A stretch of 64,000 nt of DNA. It comes from Clostridiales bacterium. Lineage in GTDB: Bacteria > Bacillota > Clostridia > Oscillospirales > Oscillospiraceae. The notes under the pieces are model-generated. The model saw only the letters and a list, made by a program, of their open reading frames with translations, did not search any database and was not told the DNA's origin. The DNA lies in NCBI GenBank assembly GCA_003150485.1, contig QALX01000004.1:79908-143907 (forward strand), written 5' to 3'. A program made the translations under genes and the position numbers. This document shows positions 59,667 to 64,000 of the stretch, piece after piece. How positions within the stretch are numbered: position 1 is the stretch's first letter; every line of letters begins with the position of its first letter.

Positions 59667-60662
59667 TCAGGTATATCCCCACAGGCCGCGGATCGACACC
59701 TCCCCGGCGGTTACCGTCTCCCGTCTGCCATCGGGATAGCGGACGATGAGGCCGAAGGCGTCATCCACGCCCTCCGCAAAGGCATTTTGGGGCGGCGTAC
59801 CGGGACGGATCACCTGGACCTCCCTGCCGATGGTCAGGCAGGCCGCCCGGTAGCGTTCCAGGTAGTCGCCGCCACCGGCCTGCCAGGCGGCGTACATCCG
59901 GTCCAGGCTGTTGATCATCTCCGCCGCCAGACGTCCCCGCTCCAGTTTTCGTCCGGCCGCCATGGCCAGGGACCCGGCCACTGGGCGGACCTCCTCGGGA
60001 AAGTCCTCCAGCGTCTCGTTGACGTTGAGTCCGATGCCGGGGATCACATACTGCAACGCGCCGCTCTCCCCTTCGATGGCCATCTCGGTGAGGATGCCGC
60101 AGATCTTCCGGCCGCCCAGCACCAGGTCGTTGGTCCACTTGATGCCGGGACGCAGCCCGGTGGCCCGCTCCACCGCTTCACAGATGGCCACCGCCACGTA
60201 GGCAGTGAGATTCAGGGCCTGGAGCGGCTCCAGCTCCGGCTTCAGCAACACACTGAGGTAGATGCCGGTGTGGGCCGGCGAGTGGAAAGCACGGCCCAAA
60301 CGACCCCGGCCGCCGGTCTGCTGATCCGCCACCGCCACCGCCCCTCCAGGCAGGCTGTGACTCTCCCGCTTCAGATAGCTGTTGGTGGAGTCCACCGAGG
60401 AGAAACAGAGCAGCGGGCTGCCCAGCTCCCCGGCTTGGAGCCAGGGCCGAATTTCCCCCTCGGTGAGGAGATCCGGGGAGGTCAGGAGCCGGTACCCCTT
60501 TCGGGTGGCGGATTCAATTTCATATCCGTCCTGGCGCAGGCTGTTCACCGCCTTGTTCACGGCGGCCCGGCTGATCCCCAGCTGCTGGCTCATAGCCTCT
60601 CCGGAGAGATATTCTTTTCCCTGTTCCTTCAGCATGGCCAGTATCCGCTGCTTGCTTATCAT
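59667..60662 (-). CDS. birA: Biotin-protein ligase and biotin operon repressor
   Basis: The ATG at 60662 (AGGAGG upstream) gives 331 residues. An N-terminal winged helix (SKQRILAMLKEQGKEYLSGE, LGISRAAVNKAVNSLRQDG) shows it is the repressor type. The ligase domain has SSVDSTNSYLKRE, VADQQTGGRGRLGRAFHSP (biotinyl-adenylate site), IKWTNDLVLGGRKICGILTE and GIGLNVNE. It links biotin to carboxylases and represses biotin genes. No bio gene is nearby. It follows spmB on the same strand by 88 bp. Confidence 0.95.
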   Translation of the reverse strand: MISKQRILAMLKEQGKEYLSGEAMSQQLGISRAAVNKAVNSLRQDGYEIESATRKGYRLLTSPDLLTEGEIRPWLQAGELGSPLLCFSSVDSTNSYLKRESHSLPGGAVAVADQQTGGRGRLGRAFHSPAHTGIYLSVLLKPELEPLQALNLTAYVAVAICEAVERATGLRPGIKWTNDLVLGGRKICGILTEMAIEGESGALQYVIPGIGLNVNETLEDFPEEVRPVAGSLAMAAGRKLERGRLAAEMINSLDRMYAAWQAGGGDYLERYRAACLTIGREVQVIRPGTPPQNAFAEGVDDAFGLIVRYPDGRRETVTAGEVSIRGLWGYT

Positions 60663-60749
60663 GCGCTTCCATCCTCCTGCCGCTTTGGGCATCTGTTTGA
60701 TCTTCACTGCCCCTATTTTACCACGGCGCCGGACCCTTGGCAACGGCCG

Positions 60750-61274
60750 CTAGGGACCAAAAAAGAGCCGGGTAGTCCAGCTGGCGGCGATAAACCCAGC
60801 CAGATCCGCGCACAGGGCCGCCGGGATGGCGTAGCGGGTGTTGCGCACCCCAGCGGCTCCGAAATACACCGCCACTGTGTAGAAGGTAGTCTCTGTGCTG
60901 CCCATCATCACCGCCGCTGTGCGGCCAATCAAAGAATCGGGACCGTAGCTCTGAATGAGCTCGGACCCCACTCCCAGGGCGCCGCTGCCGCTGATGGGGC
61001 GGATAAGAAGCAGGCCGATGGTCTCCGGCGGAATCCCCAGGAAGTGAAGCACCGGCGCAAGGCCCCTGGCCGCCAGGTCCAGGAGACCGGAGGCACGGAG
61101 CATATACACCGCCGTCATCAGCCCCACTAGGGGCGGCAGAATCCGCACCAGAATCCGCAGCCCATCCAGGGCGCCGGTGGACAGCCCTTCATATACGTCC
61201 ACCCCTTTCACCGTCCCGGTGACGGCCACCGCTGCCAAAATCAGCGGGATCAGCAGGACAAAAAACAGCTCCAT
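60750..61274 (-). CDS. spmB: Spore maturation protein B
   Basis: The ATG at 61274 lies two bases after the spmA stop and gives 174 residues with several membrane spans. Family segments are VKGVDVYEGLSTGALDGLRI, LIRPISGSGALGVGSELIQ and VMMGSTETTFYTVAVYFGAA. With SpmA it is needed for proper spore core dehydration and heat resistance in Bacillus. Confidence 0.94.
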   Translation of the reverse strand: MELFFVLLIPLILAAVAVTGTVKGVDVYEGLSTGALDGLRILVRILPPLVGLMTAVYMLRASGLLDLAARGLAPVLHFLGIPPETIGLLLIRPISGSGALGVGSELIQSYGPDSLIGRTAAVMMGSTETTFYTVAVYFGAAGVRNTRYAIPAALCADLAGFIAASWTTRLFFGP

Positions 61275-61276
61275 AG

Positions 61277-61852
61277 CTACTTCCACACCTTTCTCAGGGC
61301 CTTAGCCGCGCAGACCCCCACAGTCACTGAAATGCAGGAGGACAGCCACACGGCGGGCAGGATATCAAAGGGCGCAGCGCAGCCCGCCGCGCTGCGCACC
61401 GCCGCCACCGTAGTGGGAATCAGCTGGATAGATGCGGTGTTGCAGACGATGAACAGACACATCTCGTCAGACGCGATTCCGTTGGTGGCCCTACTCATCC
61501 GCCGCACCGCCTGGATGCCCAGGGGCGTGGCCGCATTCCCTAGCCCCAACAGGTTGGCGGATACGTTGGCCGCAATTTTCTCCATGGTTTCCGGATCCCT
61601 CTGGGCGGCGGGAAACAGCCGACCCAGCAGGGGCCGCAGCAGCCGCTCCAGCTTCTCCAGCAGGCCGCATCGTTTCATCACTTCCATCACGCCGCACCAT
61701 AAACACATGACCCCCGCCATGGAAAAGCACAGGGTCACCGCCGCAGCAGCCCCCTCGGTGACCGCCGCAGAAACCGCTTCCATTTGCCCTGTGGCAAGGC
61801 CGCAGAGAATGCTCGCCGCCACCATCCCCGTCCACAAAACCGTCATTGCCAT
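61277..61852 (-). CDS. spmA: Spore maturation protein A
   Basis: The product is about 191 residues from the ATG at 61852. Other in-frame starts lie at 61870 and 61858, but a GGAGGGGGG run is best spaced for 61852. Motifs: FSMAGVMCLWCGVMEVMKRC, VSANLLGLGNAATPLGIQAV, FIVCNTASIQLIPTTVAAVR. It is a membrane protein that works with SpmB, the next gene. Gene order spmA-spmB is as in Bacillus. Confidence 0.94.
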   Translation of the reverse strand: MAMTVLWTGMVAASILCGLATGQMEAVSAAVTEGAAAAVTLCFSMAGVMCLWCGVMEVMKRCGLLEKLERLLRPLLGRLFPAAQRDPETMEKIAANVSANLLGLGNAATPLGIQAVRRMSRATNGIASDEMCLFIVCNTASIQLIPTTVAAVRSAAGCAAPFDILPAVWLSSCISVTVGVCAAKALRKVWK

Positions 61853-61935
61853 TGTCATCCCCCCTCCCACACTCCTATGCGAGGGCTTTTCCGTTATGAC
61901 AGGCCTTCTTTTTTTGGATAATATTTGAAAATTCC

Positions 61936-61963
61936 TTGACTTTTTCTGTCTTCCGTTTATAAT
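61936..61963 (+). promoter_or_regulatory. Promoter of the AbrB-like gene
   Basis: TTGACT, a 16-bp spacer and TATAAT. The leader has a short hairpin AGGGAA-ACGA-TTCCCT followed by TTTTT (61992-62012). Confidence 0.7.
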
Positions 61964-62059
61964 TAAATTATCGCGAATCCCTGCACTTTTTAGGGAAACG
62001 ATTCCCTTTTTGGCGGGGCCTTCTTCGCGTTCAAAGCCTGATAAAGAAAGGAGTTCCTC

Positions 62060-62302
62060 ATGAAATCGACTGGCATCGTTCGTAAAGTAGACGAGTTAGG
62101 CCGTATTGTTCTTCCGATTGAACTGCGCAGAACGCTGGATATCGTGGAAAAGGACGCGCTGGAAATCTATGTGGACGGCTCTTCCATCATCCTGAAGAAG
62201 TATCAACCGTCCTGTATCTTCTGCGGAGACGCAAAGGATATTACTCGCTACAAGGACAAGAATATCTGCCTCTCTTGTCTGCACCAACTTCAAAAACTGT
62301 AA
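62060..62302 (+). CDS. abrB: AbrB-family transition-state regulator with Cys-rich tail
   Basis: The 80-residue protein starts with the SpoVT/AbrB swapped-hairpin DNA-binding domain (MKSTGIVRKVDELGRIVLPI, ELRRTLDIVEKDALEIYVDG). The tail differs from Bacillus AbrB: CIFCGD and CLSC pairs, 18-20 residues apart, suggest a small zinc site. AAAGGAG lies before ATG. It is convergent to rsmI, the same arrangement as in Bacillus, which supports the name. Confidence 0.92.
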   Translation: MKSTGIVRKVDELGRIVLPIELRRTLDIVEKDALEIYVDGSSIILKKYQPSCIFCGDAKDITRYKDKNICLSCLHQLQKL

Positions 62303-62330
62303 TCCCTATCCCTTCTTCTGACACAAACAA

Positions 62331-62365
62331 GCCGCCTGTCAACTTAGACAGACGGCCTCTTTTTA
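62331..62365 (+). terminator. Terminator of the AbrB-like gene
   Basis: GCCG-CCTGTC, loop AACTTA, GACAG-ACGGC is followed by CTCTTTTT. It runs up to the convergent rsmI stop. Confidence 0.8.
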
Positions 62366-63214
62366 TCTTTTCCCCTCTTTCCTCTCCGTAAGACTGCTCT
62401 GATACAGCTCATTTTTGGGCAGTCCGGTTTCCGCCGCCACCCTTCTGGCCGCATCCTTCAGGGACAGTCCCTCCCGGTCCCGGAGCTGCGCTACCAAGCT
62501 GACCCCCTCCTCCAGGGTGGGGCCCTCTAAACGCCGGGGCTGCGCCCCCGCTACCACCAGCACAAACTCCCCTTTGGGCGGATTTTCACGGTAGTAGGCC
62601 TCCGCCTCCGCCAAGGTAGTCCGGCGCACCTCCTCATGGAGCTTGGTCAGCTCCCGGCACAAGGCGATCCGCCGCTCCCCGCCAAAGACCTCCCCCAGGT
62701 CGGCCAGGGTGGCGGACAGCTTGTGGGGCGCCTCGTAGAAAATCATGGTCCGCTCTTCCCCCGCCAGGGACTGGAGATGGCTCCGGCGGTTTTTCCTGTT
62801 CATGGCCAGAAACCCCTCAAAGGTAAATCGCCCAGTGGGCAGCCCCGACACCGCCAGAGCCGTAATCAGGGCACAGGGGCCCGGCAAAGCCACCACTGGG
62901 ACCCCCGCCACCACACAAAGCTGAACCAACTGCTCACCCGGGTCACTGATGGCCGGGGTGCCGGCGTCAGTGACCAGCGCACAGCTCTCCCCGTCCAGCA
63001 GGCGCTGGACAATGGCCGGACCGCTGGTCTCCATGTTGTGCCGGTAGTAGCTGACCATGGGCTTTTTCAGTCCCAGGTGGTTTAAGATTTTCACAGACAC
63101 CCGGGTGTCCTCCGCGGCGATAAAATCCGCCGCCGTCAGAACATCCCGCACCCGCTGGGACAGATCACCCAGGTTGCCAATGGGTGTCGGCGTCAAATAC
63201 AATGTTCCCGCCAT
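62363..63214 (-). CDS. rsmI: 16S rRNA (cytidine1402-2'-O)-methyltransferase
   Basis: The 283-residue product has the tetrapyrrole-methylase fold of RsmI: LYLTPTPIGNLGDLSQR, FIAAEDTRVSVKILNHLG, LVTDAGTPAISDPGEQLVQ, VPVVALPGPCALITALAVSG and MIFYEAPHKL. It methylates the ribose of C1402 in the decoding centre using SAM. GAGGAG precedes the ATG. It is 13 bp downstream of the LURP-one gene and in one unit with the trmN6-like gene. Confidence 0.96.
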   Translation of the reverse strand: MAGTLYLTPTPIGNLGDLSQRVRDVLTAADFIAAEDTRVSVKILNHLGLKKPMVSYYRHNMETSGPAIVQRLLDGESCALVTDAGTPAISDPGEQLVQLCVVAGVPVVALPGPCALITALAVSGLPTGRFTFEGFLAMNRKNRRSHLQSLAGEERTMIFYEAPHKLSATLADLGEVFGGERRIALCRELTKLHEEVRRTTLAEAEAYYRENPPKGEFVLVVAGAQPRRLEGPTLEEGVSLVAQLRDREGLSLKDAARRVAAETGLPKNELYQSSLTERKEGKR

Positions 63215-63227
63215 AGGCTCTCTCCTC

Positions 63228-63698
63228 TCAGTTTCTGGAGCACTTCTCCGCGTCGATGGCCAGCACCACCATCAGAGCCAGCAGAGCATGGTCCGGGTTG
63301 GCCACGTCGATGATGTACGTGTCGGTGAGGCGGAGCAGTTCCTTGGACACAGTGGCCACCAGTGCGCCGTTCTCATCCAAAATCTGATAGTCCCACTCCA
63401 TAATGGCGCCCTCTACACTCCAGCCGTTGCAATCCAGGGTAAAACGGGGGTGAAAAAAGGAGAATTCCTTCCGGATACAGCCCACATAGGTCTCCTCCAG
63501 GTACATCTCAAACTTGGGCAGCCAGGTGAACACCTGCTCCTGGAGGGTGGCAATGTGGTACCCTGCCCCGTCGTGGATGTGGAGACAATGCCCCCAGCTC
63601 AGCTTCCCCTGGACAGTATAGACCACGGCTCCAGTTTCGTCGTAAATATCATAGCTGTCAAACCAGGAGAATAGCCGCTGTTTAAACAGTAATTTCAT
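63228..63698 (-). CDS. LURP-one-related (tubby-like) protein
   Basis: The protein (156 residues from ATG 63698, 158 from 63704) has the LOR/YxjI pattern. It opens MKLLFKQRLFSWFDSYDIYD, then VVYTVQGKLSWGHCLHIHD, MEWDYQILDENGALVATVSK and ends with a hydrophobic helix DHALLALMVVLAID. The fold is a tubby-like beta barrel. Function in bacteria is unknown. The first ATG overlaps the upstream stop (ATGA), but the second one has better spacing to AAAGGA. It sits between trmN6 and rsmI where Bacillus has yazA. Confidence 0.85.
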   Translation of the reverse strand: MKLLFKQRLFSWFDSYDIYDETGAVVYTVQGKLSWGHCLHIHDGAGYHIATLQEQVFTWLPKFEMYLEETYVGCIRKEFSFFHPRFTLDCNGWSVEGAIMEWDYQILDENGALVATVSKELLRLTDTYIIDVANPDHALLALMVVLAIDAEKCSRN

Positions 63699-63700
63699 CG

Positions 63701-64000
63701 TCATTTCCTTTCCGCCGGGGGCGCTCCCACAAAGAGCGTAGGCAGCACCTTCAGCCCCGGCCTGCCCAGCCGCACCGCCTCCACCAGCGCCACTTTTGGC
63801 GGGTGTACGGCGGAGTGCTGGATCAACTGCATTCGTTTGGGTTCCAGACCGCTTTTTTGCAGGGCGGCAAACAGGGCTGCCAGCCGCTCACTCCGGTAGC
63901 ACAGGGCAAACCGACCGCCGGTCCGCAGCAGCCATCCGGCGGCGGCACAGACGTCCTCTACCGTACAAGTCTCTTCACTGCGGGCAGCAGCGCGCACTCC
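63701..64000 (-). CDS. TrmN6-like tRNA1(Val) adenine methyltransferase, C-terminal part
   Basis: The gene runs off the window edge, and 99 codons of its 3' end are visible. The segment LLRTGGRFALCYRSERLAAL and LEPKRMQLIQHS match the C-terminal part of YabB/TrmN6-type SAM-dependent methyltransferases, which modify A37 of valine tRNA. The catalytic NPPY motif would lie outside the window. Gene order with rsmI supports the call. Confidence 0.8.
   Translation of the reverse strand, partial: GVRAAARSEETCTVEDVCAAAGWLLRTGGRFALCYRSERLAALFAALQKSGLEPKRMQLIQHSAVHPPKVALVEAVRLGRPGLKVLPTLFVGAPPAERK

Noticed and set aside
1..64000. Mobile elements, CRISPR arrays, tRNA or rRNA genes
   Set aside because: I found no transposase or integrase motifs, regularly spaced repeats, tRNA cloverleaf or rRNA sequence anywhere in the window.

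Overview
The window looks like a chromosomal stretch of an anaerobic, spore-forming, GC-rich Firmicute, most likely Clostridia of the Oscillospirales group (Flavonifractor/Lawsonibacter-like). This placement is inferred from gene content: sigK, spoVAC, spmA-spmB, an AbrB regulator, an LL-diaminopimelate aminotransferase, a type III glutamine synthetase, a two-gene SufC/SufB-type Fe-S system and a tandem glycine riboswitch. I see no rRNA, tRNA, CRISPR array, insertion sequence or phage gene. The window opens inside a TauE/SafE-type permease gene and closes inside a trmN6-like methyltransferase gene.

Region by region. 1-5.5 kb: permease end, rqcH, mini-RNase III, an EamA transporter and uraA with a PyrR-type attenuator leader. 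5.5-19 kb: a nitrogen-assimilation block. On the minus strand it runs glnA, an ANTAR regulator, dapL, gltB, gltD. Divergent to it is glnN (GS III), whose leader carries its own terminator, followed by purF on the minus strand. 19-30 kb: minimal SUF pair, cdd/deoC, a small XRE regulator and divergent lipoprotein gene around a double palindromic operator, a sirtuin, sigK, two divergent Na/Pi cotransporter-like genes and an aconitase-family hydratase. 30-42.5 kb: uridine phosphorylase, then a potassium-uptake block of visibly lower GC (small membrane protein, kdpF-like, kdpA, kdpB, kdpC, ktrB, ktrA, a membrane-anchored LysR-sensor-like protein, kdpD, kdpE). 42.5-52.6 kb: alpha/beta hydrolase, a YbjN-like protein, and a complete glycine-cleavage operon under a tandem glycine riboswitch. 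52.6-64 kb: metallo-hydrolase, membrane XRE protein, spoVAC with a 37-residue basic peptide, AhpD-like and HxlR genes, hemW, an rluA-type pseudouridine synthase, an amidohydrolase, birA-spmB-spmA, abrB, and the rsmI/LURP-one/trmN6 cluster.

The genes form functional blocks. Ammonium is assimilated by two glutamine synthetases and GltBD, with an ANTAR (RNA-binding antiterminator) regulator in the same transcription unit. Glycine is sensed by the riboswitch and broken down by GcvT/H/PA/PB/Lpd, with the lipoate ligase that charges GcvH in the operon. The first gene of that operon is a fusion of the T-protein with a serine hydroxymethyltransferase-like enzyme, which is the most striking observation here. 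Potassium is taken up by a P-type Kdp pump and a Ktr channel encoded together with KdpDE.

All assignments come from reading protein motifs, gene order and DNA signals by eye. No database search was run.
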